This document shows, in pieces, positions 49,361 through 58,241 of a stretch of DNA of 64,000 bases (positions are counted from its first letter, which is position 1; every line of letters begins with the position of its first letter). A model generated the notes under the pieces. It was not told the DNA's origin and did no database searches. It saw only the letters and a program-made list of their open reading frames with translations. The position numbers were made by a program, and so were the translations under genes. Source of the DNA: Ectobacillus panaciterrae DSM 19096. GTDB taxonomy: Bacteria; Bacillota; Bacilli; Bacillales; Bacillaceae_G. The stretch spans positions 1 through 64,000 of the forward strand of contig NZ_AUMR01000031.1 in the NCBI RefSeq assembly GCF_000430785.1. The letters are read 5' to 3'.

Positions 49361-49668
49361 AGCCGGATTTTGCAAAGGGAGACGGTTTAATTCCTGCAGT
49401 TATCATTGATGATAAGACAAACGATGTGCTGATGCTTGGATATATGAATGAAGAGTCTTATGCTAAAACGCTGGAAACAAAAACGACGTGGTATTTTTCT
49501 CGCTCCCGCAATCGTCTGTGGAATAAGGGAGAAACGTCCGGTCACTTTCAGCACGTGAAGGAAATGTATTTGGATTGCGACCAGGATACGATTTTGGTGC
49601 GCGTGGATCAAATCGGACCGGCGTGCCATACAGGAAGCCGTACGTGCTTTTTCACAAAAGTATTGTAG
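49357..49668 (+). CDS. hisI: Phosphoribosyl-AMP cyclohydrolase
   Basis: 103 aa, a separate cyclohydrolase; in B. subtilis it is fused to HisE. Motifs: [36 protein letters not shown], and metal ligands in [20 protein letters not shown] with conserved Cys. Overlaps hisF by 4 bp. Confidence 0.95.
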   Translation: MKPDFAKGDGLIPAVIIDDKTNDVLMLGYMNEESYAKTLETKTTWYFSRSRNRLWNKGETSGHFQHVKEMYLDCDQDTILVRVDQIGPACHTGSRTCFFTKVL

Positions 49669-49679
49669 GAGGAGAAGCC

Positions 49680-50003
49680 ATGACAAATATATTGCGTGAA
49701 CTCTATGAGGACATACAAGACCGCAAAGCAAATCCCACTGAAGGCTCTTATACAAACTATTTGTTTTCCAAAGGAGAAGACAAGATTTTGAAAAAAATCG
49801 GTGAAGAGTGTACGGAAGTCGTAATCGCGGCAAAGGGCACGAACCGAGAAGAGCTTATCAGCGAGCTGATGGATTTAACGTATCACTGTTTAGTATTAAT
49901 GGCGGAAAAGAATGTTTCATTAGAAGAGCTTGAAGAGGAAGCGAAACGCCGCCGCGGCAAGCTGTCAAAAGTCGGAGACCGAAAAGAAATCGATACGCTG
50001 TAG
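49680..50003 (+). CDS. hisE: Phosphoribosyl-ATP pyrophosphatase
   Basis: 107 aa MazG-like all-alpha hydrolase for the second histidine step. [20 protein letters not shown] carries the metal-binding Glu pair, with [20 protein letters not shown] as second part. ATG 49680 follows TAGGAGGAGAAGCC. A separate gene next to hisI. Confidence 0.95.
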   Translation: MTNILRELYEDIQDRKANPTEGSYTNYLFSKGEDKILKKIGEECTEVVIAAKGTNREELISELMDLTYHCLVLMAEKNVSLEELEEEAKRRRGKLSKVGDRKEIDTL

Positions 50004-50014
50004 GGGGAGAGACC

Positions 50015-51037
50015 GTGAGAGTAGACTATCACCTTCACTTAGAAGAGGGACCGTATTCACTGCGCTGGCTGGACCGAACGAATCGAGCGCTGCAGCATTT
50101 TATGCCTGTTGATGCGCCTAAGCATTCCTTAGAGTGGCTGAAGCAGTCTAAAGAGCTGCTTGCAGAACGTTTGGAAAAAGGCGCATTTTCTCCGTTTTGG
50201 ATTGACTTATATTTGGAAGAGGCGCTGCGCAAAGGCTTAAAAGAAGTCGGCATCGTTGATCATTTGTACCGTTTTACAGAAGCAAGAGAGTACTATTACC
50301 GCTATGTCGATATTAGCGATACAGATCTCGGCCGCTTGCAAAAGGAATGGCTCGATCAAGTGATGATGGAATCCATTGAAAATTTTACGGCGGCGATTGA
50401 AGAAGCAAAAGAACGCTGGGCAAAACGCGGCATTACACTGCGTCTTGGTCTGGAAGCGGATTATTTTGCGGGCGGAGAGGAAGAGCTGGCAGAGCTCTTA
50501 AAGCTTGGGAACTGGGATTATGTAATCGGCTCCGTGCACTTTACAAGTACTGGCTGGGGCTTTGATAATCCGGACACGCAAGAGCGTTTTAAAGGACAAG
50601 ATCTTCCTAGTTTATATGAAAAGCACTTTGCTTTAGTGGAACGTGCAATACGCTCCCAGTTATTTGATTTCGTGGCTCATTTGGACAATATGAAGGTATT
50701 CAATCATCGTCCAGATGAAAATACGCTTCTAGGCAATTATGAGCAAATTGCCAAAGCCTTGCTTGAAAGCAACGTGGCGACAGAAATCAATGCCGGGTTA
50801 TATTACCGCTATCCTGTTAAAGAAATGTGCCCGAGTCCGCTGTTTTTGAGCGTTCTTGCCAAATATCGTGTTCCTGTCACAGTTTCTTCTGATTCGCATT
50901 ATCCGGATGATATCGGCAGTTATGTAGCACAAAACGTTGAGACATTGATTCGTCACGGCTTTACAGAGGTGGCAACATTCGAAAAACGAAAACGTATCAT
51001 GAAGCCGCTAGAGCAGCCGGTGCTGACAAACGGATAA
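50015..51037 (+). CDS. hisJ: Histidinol-phosphatase, PHP type
   Basis: 340 aa PHP-domain metallophosphatase that hydrolyses histidinol phosphate. Metal ligands: DYHLHLEEG (4-12), VGIVDHLYRF, GLEADYF, VIGSVHF, FVAHLDNMKVF, and SSDSHYPDDIG. GTG 50015 is preceded by TAGGGGGAGAGACC. Closing the operon with hisJ gives all his steps in cis except HisC. Confidence 0.93.
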   Translation: MRVDYHLHLEEGPYSLRWLDRTNRALQHFMPVDAPKHSLEWLKQSKELLAERLEKGAFSPFWIDLYLEEALRKGLKEVGIVDHLYRFTEAREYYYRYVDISDTDLGRLQKEWLDQVMMESIENFTAAIEEAKERWAKRGITLRLGLEADYFAGGEEELAELLKLGNWDYVIGSVHFTSTGWGFDNPDTQERFKGQDLPSLYEKHFALVERAIRSQLFDFVAHLDNMKVFNHRPDENTLLGNYEQIAKALLESNVATEINAGLYYRYPVKEMCPSPLFLSVLAKYRVPVTVSSDSHYPDDIGSYVAQNVETLIRHGFTEVATFEKRKRIMKPLEQPVLTNG

Positions 51038-51090
51038 TATTTCCAATAGTGAAATGCCACGTTTTGCCCACACTATGACTGAAGCGTCAT

Positions 51091-51243
51091 AAAGTGAAAC
51101 TTCCATCAGTGGGGGACTTTTATCCCTCGCTGATGGTTAGTTGAACCAATCAGGACTTTACGGGCAGTTATCTCCCGCTTAAACTTCTTCGAATAGTCTA
51201 AGTTTTGAAGTGGAGGATTTTACTGCGCGTTAAGGCGTGATAA
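51091..51243 (+). repeat. Dispersed repeat family B (copy 1)
   Basis: AAAGTGAAACTTCCATCAG starts a hairpin (CCATCAGTGGGGGA / TCCCTCGCTGATGG), then TTAGTTGAACCAATCAGG, then a second long hairpin from GCAGTTATCTCCCGCTT to AAGTGGAGGATTTTACTGC. The left 70 bp recur at 59439. It recalls small intergenic repeats (bcr type) of the B. cereus group, from memory. Confidence 0.65.
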
Positions 51244-51256
51244 AGGAGGCATTTCC

Positions 51257-51439
51257 ATGAACAAAGACCAATATAAAGATCCCGATAAATTGACGAATTT
51301 CCATTACGGTTCCGAAAAAGATCATGAAACAGCTCAGGCATCTTCTTATGAAGATCAGTCTGTTATACAAGAGCAAATAAGCGATACGGTCGCAGAAGGC
51401 ACAATCGATGTAAAGTTAAAGCAAAAAAATCGTAAATAA
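51257..51439 (+). CDS. Small protein (DUF4025/YozQ-like)
   Basis: 60 aa, hydrophilic: MNKDQYKDPDKLTNFHYGSE at the N terminus and QEQISDTVAEGTIDVKLKQK at the end. The ISDTxxEGTID ending is what I recall for DUF4025/YozQ proteins of Bacillus; the assignment is tentative. AAAGGAGGC precedes the ATG and a strong terminator follows. Function unknown. Confidence 0.6.
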   Translation: MNKDQYKDPDKLTNFHYGSEKDHETAQASSYEDQSVIQEQISDTVAEGTIDVKLKQKNRK

Positions 51440-51464
51440 TCCCCTTGCATGGGGATTATTTTTT
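51435..51464 (+). terminator. Terminator of the 60-aa gene
   Basis: AATAATCCCC / GGGGATTATT with TTTTT. Confidence 0.9.
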
Positions 51465-51583
51465 ATGCGATTTATAATTTCATGTCATGTATTGGAAGCA
51501 GATTACTTGTCATCACATTAAAAAATTTCTTACAATAATTAAAAAACGTTTATAAAGGGCGAAGACAGAAAGGATGCAGATGT

Positions 51584-52558
51584 ATGGCGAAAATTTTAGT
51601 AGCAGGAAACATACCAGAGATCGGATTAGAGCTGCTGGAGCATCACGAAGTGGAAGTGTATGAAGGAGAAGGCCTGATTAGCGAGCAGGAGCTTCAGGAG
51701 CGTTTGCAGGGTAAAGATGCATTGCTCAGTCTGCTTTCCACAAAGGTGACAAAGGAAACGATTGAGCGTGCCTCAAATTTAAAAATCATCGCAAACTATG
51801 GCGCCGGGTTCGATAATATCGACTATAAATATGCTGCTGAAAAAGAAATTCCGGTTACAAACACCCCCCAAGTATCGACAGAGGCAACGGCAGAGCTGAC
51901 TTTTGCGATTTTGTTGGCAGCTGCCCGCCGCATTCCAGAAGGAGATGAATTATGCCGCACAACCGGGTTCCAAGGATGGGCGCCGTTATTTTTTTTAGGA
52001 CGCGAAGTGTACGGCAAAACAATCGGAATCATCGGGCTTGGAGAAATCGGAAAAGCAGTTGCAAAACGGGCGAAAGCATTCGGTATGCACGTTGTATACA
52101 CAGGACCGAACCGAAAGATGGAAGCAGAACAAGAACTGGACGCATGGTACGTGTCTCTTGAAGAATTGCTGCAAATGTCTGATTTTATCGCGATCAACTG
52201 TGCTTATAAACCTGCGCTGCATCATATGATTAGCACGGAGCAATTTCACATGATGAAAAAGACAGCTTATTTGATCAATGCAGCACGAGGGCCGATTGTA
52301 GACGAGAAAGCGCTTGTGGACGCACTTACAAACGGAATCATTGAGGGGGCGGCGCTTGATGTGTTCGAATTTGAACCGAGCATTACAAAAGAGCTGAAAT
52401 CTCTGCGCAATGTTGTGCTGACGCCGCATATTGGAAATGCCACAATTGAAACGCGCGATGCAATGGCAGAGCTGGCAGTACGCAATATTTTAAGCGTTTT
52501 AAAAGGTGAAAATCCGCTGACGCCTGTAAATACGCCAAAAGCAGCCGTTTTTAAATAA
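51584..52558 (+). CDS. D-2-hydroxyacid dehydrogenase (glyoxylate/hydroxypyruvate reductase-like)
   Basis: 324 aa NAD(P)-dependent reductase of 2-oxoacids, cytosolic. NAD motif GKTIGIIGLGEIGKAVAKRA (about 147-166); catalytic Arg in LINAARGPIVDE, Glu in GAALDVFEFEP and His in VLTPHIGNATIETR. ANYGAGFDNIDY and TPQVSTEATAELTFAILLAAARR are typical of GyaR/YvcT-type enzymes rather than SerA, and there is no ACT domain. Substrate preference cannot be set. Terminator follows. Confidence 0.88.
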   Translation: MAKILVAGNIPEIGLELLEHHEVEVYEGEGLISEQELQERLQGKDALLSLLSTKVTKETIERASNLKIIANYGAGFDNIDYKYAAEKEIPVTNTPQVSTEATAELTFAILLAAARRIPEGDELCRTTGFQGWAPLFFLGREVYGKTIGIIGLGEIGKAVAKRAKAFGMHVVYTGPNRKMEAEQELDAWYVSLEELLQMSDFIAINCAYKPALHHMISTEQFHMMKKTAYLINAARGPIVDEKALVDALTNGIIEGAALDVFEFEPSITKELKSLRNVVLTPHIGNATIETRDAMAELAVRNILSVLKGENPLTPVNTPKAAVFK

Positions 52559-52559
52559 T

Positions 52560-52590
52560 ACAAAACCCCCGCATCGACGGGGGTTTTGTA
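52560..52590. terminator. Bidirectional terminator
   Basis: ACAAAACCCCCG / CGGGGGTTTTGT between converging genes. Confidence 0.9.
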
Positions 52591-53358
52591 TTATTCGTTT
52601 TTTTCGTTCTTTTTGTCAAAATGGCGCTGACGCAAAAATTGAGACAGCATATAGACAACGTACAGCGGAATTGCAATGAATAAAAATTCAGGAATGTTAC
52701 CGAATTTTCTTTGATACATTGTCAAAATGACTGCAATCAAGAATAGTGTAACGATAATGCTATACTTCGGAAGCGGCACATCTTTTAGACTTGGAATTTG
52801 AATGCGGCTGACCATCAGAAACGAAAATCCCACGAACAGCGTAATGAGCACAATGTGCGGAATGTGCGGAAACAGCGTCAAGAACGCCATAATGCCGCCT
52901 GCTGCTGTAATCGGAACGCCTGTGAAGTATTTTAAAGACGCAGATGTCGGAGTTACATTAAAGCGTGCCAATCTGTAGGCGCCGAATAATGGAAACAATG
53001 CCGCTATGTATAAGCCGATAAGGCCGTATTTTGAAAATGAAGTGTAGTACATTAAGAGTGCAGGCGCCGCTCCGAAGGTTACAACATCAGCCAGAGAATC
53101 CAGTTCTTTGCCGAGCGGAGAGTCCACTCGCAGCAAACGGGCGATACGTCCGTCCAAGCTGTCTAGCATCATGCCGATCAATACTAAAATGGCAGCAGAT
53201 TTGTAATGCCCCATCGAAGCATAGCCGATAGATAAAAATCCGCTGTATAAGTTTCCGAGAGTAAATAAGTTCGGAATAGCTGCTCTGTACAAAATAGGAT
53301 CCCTTGCTTTCTTTTTTAAATTCTTCCTTAGTGTATGAAAGTGCGTCTTTTTTATCAT
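52591..53358 (-). CDS. pssA: CDP-diacylglycerol--serine O-phosphatidyltransferase
   Basis: Up to 255 aa integral membrane enzyme making phosphatidylserine from CDP-diacylglycerol. The CDP-alcohol phosphotransferase motif is complete: LDSLDGRIARLLRVDSPLG, KELDSLADVVTFG (DG-x2-AR-x8-G-x3-D-x3-D). Several membrane helices follow. The 5' end is uncertain: ATG 53358 has no ribosome binding site and overlaps a TATGAT -10-like element. A start nearer 53280, after AAGGGATC, would give a more usual length. Confidence 0.85.
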   Translation of the reverse strand: MIKKTHFHTLRKNLKKKARDPILYRAAIPNLFTLGNLYSGFLSIGYASMGHYKSAAILVLIGMMLDSLDGRIARLLRVDSPLGKELDSLADVVTFGAAPALLMYYTSFSKYGLIGLYIAALFPLFGAYRLARFNVTPTSASLKYFTGVPITAAGGIMAFLTLFPHIPHIVLITLFVGFSFLMVSRIQIPSLKDVPLPKYSIIVTLFLIAVILTMYQRKFGNIPEFLFIAIPLYVVYMLSQFLRQRHFDKKNEKNE

Positions 53359-53415
53359 ACCATAAAATGCTAATAATTGTGGCGGAAAATTTCCTTTTCT
53401 AAAGGAGAAGCGAAC

Positions 53416-53455
53416 AAAAAAGCAGCCCTCTTTCGGTAAAAGAGGACTGCTTTTT
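53416..53455. terminator. Terminator of the LTA synthase-family gene
   Basis: AAAGCAGTCCTCTTT / AAAGAGGGCTGCTTT (one G-U) with T-runs on both sides. Confidence 0.9.
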
Positions 53456-55337
53456 ATTCGAAGACAGTGGTCATAGTGCCTGTTTTATGTTTATTATTTG
53501 CAGCAAAACGAAGCAAATCTCCATAGATAAGTTTATCCGAATAATTCAGCTCCGCTTTTGCTTTTTCTGCATACGGTTTGCATATTGCTTCATCCGTCGG
53601 CAGACTGGTATTTTTGTCATAGCAAATGCTTTTCGTATAAATATAATCTTTCGTGATGAAGCTGCCGTCACGCATGACTGTCATCGGATCTTTTTCTTCC
53701 GCGAACAAATCCGTTCCGAATTCTGTATGGTTCTTTGTTTTTACGCCGAGAAGGTGAAGAAGAGTCGGCTTTACATCAAGCTGTCCGGATACTTTCGAAA
53801 TGGTTTTTCCCGTTTGTCCCGGAATGTGAATGATGAACGGCACACGCTGCAGTTGAATTGTATCGAATGGTGTGATTTCTTCTTTCCCCAAAAATTGCGC
53901 CATTGCGAGATTATGGTTTTCGGAGATGCCGTAATGATCGCCGTAAATGACAATTATAGTATTTTCGTACAGGCCTTCTTCTTTTAAACGTTTTACAAAA
54001 TATTTAATGGCCTCATCCGTGTAGCGTACCGTCGGAAAATAGCGGTTTACAATGGGACTTTGTGAGTTATATTCATCAATATAACGATCCTTTGGTTCAA
54101 GCGTAAATGGAAAATGGTTTGTCAGTGTAATGAACTTTGTATAAAAAGGCTGCGGCAAAGATTTTAAATGTTCAATGGATTGCTCGAAAAAGTCTTTATC
54201 CTTTAAGCCCCAGCCGACAGAGTTTTGTTCTGTGCCGGTAAAGTCGATTTGGCTGAAAAAGCGGTCATAGCCAAGGGACGGGTACATCAAATCGCGATTC
54301 CAAAACGTTTTGTCATTGGAATGGAACACGGCTGAATAGTAGCCGTAATCCTTCAGAAGCTCTGGAGTTGCCGTGTATTCATTATTCGGATGCGTAAAGA
54401 ATACAGATCCGCGGTCGAGCGGATAAAGTGAGTTTTCAATAATAAACTCCGCATCTGACGTTTTTCCTTGCCCTGTTTGATGATAAAAATTGTCGAAATA
54501 ATAGCTTTCTTTTACGAATTGATTTAAAAACGGCGTAATTTCTTTTCCGTTCACTTTTCGGTTCAAAACAAAGCTTTGCGTAGACTCCATGGAGATGACC
54601 ACGACGTTTTTTCCTTTTGCGCTGCCAAACAGTTGATTGTTAACGTGTTTATCCTTTGATTTCACATAGTTTTCGATTTCTACGAACTTGTTGCTGCTTG
54701 CAAATGCGCGCTGTGCAGAAGATTTTGATTGCAGCGCTATATCATATAGATGGTAGTTGTATAAGCCGAGATTTTTCACTACCATTTCTCTATCAAAAGA
54801 ACGCGTGAATAGAGAAGGCTTATGAAGCTCCGCTACTGTCAGATTAACAAGGAAAATGGAGGCAACAACTAAATAAAAAGCCGATTTTTCCGTACGTGTC
54901 AAAGCAGCGGTCGAAAAATGCTTCGGAAGCATACGAAGCAGCACCCATAGGATGATAACGTCTCCAAACATGAGAAAAGTCTTGTATGTTAAAAGCTCGC
55001 GGATGCTCGTTCCGAGGTCTGCCATATTATTTGTCTGAAATAATACCGGAAGCGTTACAAAGTCATTAAAAAAGCCGTAAAACACAGCATTGCTGAACAA
55101 GATGACAGATAAAAGAATGCTGATGCCGAAAACGAGACGATTGCGGTGCTTTTCAGTAAACAAAGCAAGACCGATGAAAAATAAAAGCGAGCTCACAGGA
55201 CTTATAAATAAAATGATTTCATCCATGGTATTTTCGATTTTTATATCAAAAGCGAGCTTATATACAATGTATGTCTTTAACCATAAAAGAACGACTGCCA
55301 AAAGTACGAATCTGATTTTTGGAAATAGGCTGTTCAT
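53454..55337 (-). CDS. LTA synthase family protein (LtaS/YfnI/YqgS/YvgJ type)
   Basis: 627 aa. Five N-terminal membrane helices (to about residue 180) precede an extracellular sulfatase-like domain. This transfers glycerol phosphate from phosphatidylglycerol to grow or prime lipoteichoic acid. Catalytic Thr253 lies in VVVISMESTQSF. Metal ligands lie in NTIIVIYGDHYGISENHN, and substrate residues in FITLTNHFPF. ATG 55337 is preferred because GGGGGAG is 9 nt upstream; the longer start lies inside this site. Which paralog (synthase or primase) cannot be decided from sequence alone. Confidence 0.9.
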   Translation of the reverse strand: MNSLFPKIRFVLLAVVLLWLKTYIVYKLAFDIKIENTMDEIILFISPVSSLLFFIGLALFTEKHRNRLVFGISILLSVILFSNAVFYGFFNDFVTLPVLFQTNNMADLGTSIRELLTYKTFLMFGDVIILWVLLRMLPKHFSTAALTRTEKSAFYLVVASIFLVNLTVAELHKPSLFTRSFDREMVVKNLGLYNYHLYDIALQSKSSAQRAFASSNKFVEIENYVKSKDKHVNNQLFGSAKGKNVVVISMESTQSFVLNRKVNGKEITPFLNQFVKESYYFDNFYHQTGQGKTSDAEFIIENSLYPLDRGSVFFTHPNNEYTATPELLKDYGYYSAVFHSNDKTFWNRDLMYPSLGYDRFFSQIDFTGTEQNSVGWGLKDKDFFEQSIEHLKSLPQPFYTKFITLTNHFPFTLEPKDRYIDEYNSQSPIVNRYFPTVRYTDEAIKYFVKRLKEEGLYENTIIVIYGDHYGISENHNLAMAQFLGKEEITPFDTIQLQRVPFIIHIPGQTGKTISKVSGQLDVKPTLLHLLGVKTKNHTEFGTDLFAEEKDPMTVMRDGSFITKDYIYTKSICYDKNTSLPTDEAICKPYAEKAKAELNYSDKLIYGDLLRFAANNKHKTGTMTTVFE

Positions 55338-55570
55338 TGCTATCTTCTCCCCCTGCACGGCTTGTCTCTAAAAAGGTAGTCCTTTTAATATATGTAAGGT
55401 AAGAAACAGGATATTCTTCCCTATTCAGTATAGTAGAGAACGCTATCCGTTGCATCTATTTTCTTCACTGTATGTACTATTATATAAAAAGAATTTTATG
55501 CCTGAGGTTTCATTCGTTAGAGTGAAAAACATTGGGCAGGGTACAATAGGGGGAGATGCGGAGGGATCCT

Positions 55571-55960
55571 ATGAAGACAATTTTATGTGCGATTTTATTC
55601 AGTGCTAGTTTGTTTTTTCATCCGGCTGCAGCGCAGCAGTCTCCCGTTTTGCTTGAAGACGCGCTGTATTCCGTGCTGTTTCCGCAAATCAACAAAGCCA
55701 TCGAGAAGCAGTACGGCGAGGAAAAAAAGTATGATTGTCCGAAAATTATAAGCATGAAGAAGGTATATAGCGGTACATACGTTTTTCGAACAACGATTGA
55801 AATCATTAAATTCGAGCAGCGGCCGGGGGAGAAGCCGCGGCCGCCTTTTGACCGAGTGATGATTACCTTTAATAATGAAGACGGGGAATGGACAGTTCAA
55901 GCAATCAAGGTGCAGCGTCTTCCTGACAGTACGAAACTCAATTGCAGAAAGCCTGTATAG
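55571..55960 (+). CDS. DUF3888 exported protein
   Basis: 129 aa with a cleavable signal (MKTILCAILFSASLFFHPAA, cut after AAA). The mature domain LEDALYSVLFPQINKAIEKQYGE, ...TYVFRTTIEIIKFEQ, and VMITFNNEDGEWTVQAIKV is of the DUF3888 type seen in Bacillus. ATG 55571 follows GGAGGGATCCT. Function unknown; presumably secreted or wall-associated. No operon partner. Confidence 0.75.
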   Translation: MKTILCAILFSASLFFHPAAAQQSPVLLEDALYSVLFPQINKAIEKQYGEEKKYDCPKIISMKKVYSGTYVFRTTIEIIKFEQRPGEKPRPPFDRVMITFNNEDGEWTVQAIKVQRLPDSTKLNCRKPV

Positions 55961-56075
55961 CGTAGCGGGAATTTCGCTGCGCTTATATCATGGCGTACTG
56001 AAGCATATATTAGGAAATGGTTTTATAAAAAATCAATCTTTTAAATAAATATACAACAAAAACACAAAAAATTGT

Positions 56076-56105
56076 TTGACAAACCCGTTTTTCATCTGTT
56101 ATCGT
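56076..56105 (+). promoter_or_regulatory. Promoter of the lysine riboswitch-lysA unit
   Basis: TTGACA (56076-56081), 18-nt spacer, TATCGT (56100-56105). Confidence 0.65.
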
Positions 56106-56154
56106 TAAAAACAACATGAAACATTTGAAAACCGAATACGATAGCCTCATCTTA

Positions 56155-56437
56155 TCTCAGTATAGAGGTTGCGACATTTAAGAGTAGTTTGTGTGAGATC
56201 TTGTGGGATCGAAGACCGCAGCACGAAAGGAAAGGTCGCCGAAGTGAAGGAGCCGCCGCAAAGCTGTTTTACTGGGCTTGCATTGAATAAATGCAAGACT
56301 GTCACAAGCGAACCTTGTGGAGTACTATTGGAGATGTTGATGCGGTTTCTTAAGAAAAGATTATGAATATCTATTCTGACGTTTTGTCATTTTCTCAAGA
56401 AACGCGTGTGAACATTGTTCCGCGCGTTTTTTTTGTT
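56155..56437 (+). promoter_or_regulatory. Lysine riboswitch (L-box) with terminator
   Basis: Aptamer landmarks in order: AGAGGTTGCGACATTTAAGAG-TAG (from 56164), GGTCGCCGAAGTG, GGGCTTGCATTGAATAAATGC and AAGACTGTCAC, closely matching the lysC leader of B. subtilis. The expression platform is the terminator at 56399-56437 (AAACGCG / CGCGTTT plus T-run). Lysine binding should stop transcription before lysA. Confidence 0.93.
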
Positions 56438-56448
56438 TAGATATGTTT

Positions 56449-56622
56449 AAATCCGCCGGCTAGTTTCTGCAACTGAACAAGCCGGCTCCGTTTTTCGGTG
56501 ATGTCTAACTCCGCCGGCTAGGTGCTGCCACCTAAGAACCTCCGCCACAAAAAAGCAAAAAGCGCTTTTTAGGGCAGAGAACCTTAGGTTCTGCACCTGA
56601 GCAAGCCGGCTCCGTTTTTCTT
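56449..56622 (+). repeat. Dispersed repeat family A, complete copy (5' of lysA)
   Basis: 24-bp direct ends CTGARCAAGCCGGCTCCGTT-TTTC at 56473-56496 and 56597-56620 flank a core. The core contains CTGCCACCTAAGAACCTCCG and a CAAAAAGCGCTTTTTAGGG segment folding into a long hairpin. It lies between the riboswitch terminator and the lysA ribosome binding site. Confidence 0.85.
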
Positions 56623-56643
56623 ATTTAAAAAGGAGGAATTGAA

Positions 56644-57960
56644 ATGTATTTACATGGAACGAGCCGTATTAATGAACAAGGACACTTAGAAATTGGAGGC
56701 TGTGACACAACTGAGCTGGCGAAAACATACGGAACGCCGCTTTATGTATACGATGAAACACTGATGAGAGAGAAATGCCGCGCTTACAACCAAGCATTTC
56801 AGGAAAGCGGCTTTTCTTATCAAGTTGCATATGCAAGCAAAGCATTCTTGTGCCTGGAAATGAGCCGTTTGGCTGCAGAAGAAAATATGTCGCTGGATGT
56901 TGTTTCAGGCGGAGAGCTGTACACGGCGCTACAAGCAGAGTTTCCGGCAGAGCGCATTCACTTTCATGGCAATAACAAAACAGAAGCAGAACTGATTATG
57001 GCGCTGCAAGCGGATATCGGCTGCTTTGTTGTAGATAACTTCTTTGAACTTGAAATACTTCATGATTTGGCAAAGGAATACGGAAAAATCGTTAATGTGC
57101 TGCTTCGCGTTACGCCAGGAGTAGAAGCTCACACACACGAGTACATTACAACAGGACAAGATGATTCCAAATTCGGCTTTGGCATTTCCAGCGGCCAAGC
57201 GCTGCAGGCGATGAAAATAGCGCTTTTAAAGCCGCACTATAATGTGCTGGGCGTTCATTCCCATATTGGTTCGCAAATTTTTGAAACGGACGGCTTTGTC
57301 CGCGCGATTGAAGTATTGGGGACTTTCTTAGAAAGCGTGCGAACGGAAACAGGTCATGCTATGAAAATTTTGAATCTCGGCGGAGGCTTCGGGATCCGTT
57401 ATACAGAAGGAGATACGCCGCTTCCGGTTGCCAACTACGTAAAAGAGATGACGGATGCAGTGAGAGAACAATTCACAAAACGAGAGTATCCGCTTCCGGA
57501 AATTTGGATTGAACCGGGCCGCAGCATTGTCGGCGATGCTGGTACTACGCTTTATACGATTGGTTCAATTAAAGAGGTGCCAGGAATTCGCAAGTATGTG
57601 GCAGTGGACGGCGGCATGACAGATAATATTCGTCCCGCGCTCTACAATGCTTCTTATGAGGCGATGCTGGCAAACCGCGCTTATGAAGAGCCGGAAGAAA
57701 CAGTGTCCATTGCAGGCAAATGCTGCGAAAGCGGAGATATGCTTATTTGGGATTTGAAGCTTCCTACAGTTGCATCTTGGGATTTATTGGCAGTTTCCTG
57801 TACAGGCGCTTACAACTATTCAATGGCCAACAACTACAATCGCATTACGCGTCCGGCAGTTGTATTTGTAAGAGATGCGCAGGCTCATGTAGTCGTAGAA
57901 AGAGAAACATTTGCGGATCTTGTGAAAAACGATCGCGTCCGCACAAAGGAGTTTGTATGA
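56644..57960 (+). CDS. lysA: Diaminopimelate decarboxylase
   Basis: 438 aa PLP fold-type III enzyme, last step of lysine synthesis. PLP lysine in YQVAYASKAFLCLEM (about residue 62), LDVVSGGELYTAL, HFHGNNKTEAEL, HSHIGSQIFE, NLGGGFGIRYTEGD, EPGRSIVGDAGT, and the substrate Cys in GKCCESGDML. AAAGGAGGAATTGAA precedes the ATG. Controlled by the lysine riboswitch and flanked by direct copies of repeat A. Confidence 0.96.
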   Translation: MYLHGTSRINEQGHLEIGGCDTTELAKTYGTPLYVYDETLMREKCRAYNQAFQESGFSYQVAYASKAFLCLEMSRLAAEENMSLDVVSGGELYTALQAEFPAERIHFHGNNKTEAELIMALQADIGCFVVDNFFELEILHDLAKEYGKIVNVLLRVTPGVEAHTHEYITTGQDDSKFGFGISSGQALQAMKIALLKPHYNVLGVHSHIGSQIFETDGFVRAIEVLGTFLESVRTETGHAMKILNLGGGFGIRYTEGDTPLPVANYVKEMTDAVREQFTKREYPLPEIWIEPGRSIVGDAGTTLYTIGSIKEVPGIRKYVAVDGGMTDNIRPALYNASYEAMLANRAYEEPEETVSIAGKCCESGDMLIWDLKLPTVASWDLLAVSCTGAYNYSMANNYNRITRPAVVFVRDAQAHVVVERETFADLVKNDRVRTKEFV

Positions 57961-57962
57961 AG

Positions 57963-57988
57963 GAGCCGTATATAACGGCTCTTTTTTT
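57963..57988 (+). terminator. Terminator of lysA
   Basis: GAGCCGT / ACGGCTC hairpin with a 5-nt loop followed by TTTTTTT. Confidence 0.9.
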
Positions 57989-58023
57989 GTAGGAGTAAGA
58001 AAGTATATGTTTTTAAATTCCCT

Positions 58024-58176
58024 AGCTGAACGAGCCGGTTGCGCTTTTCTTAGTGTCCAGCTCCACCGGCAAGGCGCTGCCACCTAAGAACCTCCGCCGC
58101 AAAAAAGCAAAAAGCGCTTTTTAGGGCGGAGAACCTTAGGTTCTGCGCCTGAACGAGCCGGTTGCGCTTTTCTTGT
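58024..58176 (+). repeat. Dispersed repeat family A, complete copy (3' of lysA)
   Basis: A perfect 26-bp direct repeat (starting CTGAACGAGCCGGTTGCGCT) at 58026-58051 and 58149-58174 flanks the same core as the 56449 copy. The core includes AACCTCCGCCG and CTTTTTAGGGCGGAGAACC, giving an extended hairpin. Confidence 0.88.
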
Positions 58177-58241
58177 AGGCACGCATTGTGCGTATGATAA
58201 ATATACTGAAAGGAGAGAGGTCTGAAAAGGGGGACAAACAG

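Noticed and set aside
55961-56075. Additional small gene between DUF3888 and the lysine riboswitch
   Set aside because: No frame with a start and ribosome binding site; the stretch holds only the upstream part of the lysA promoter.
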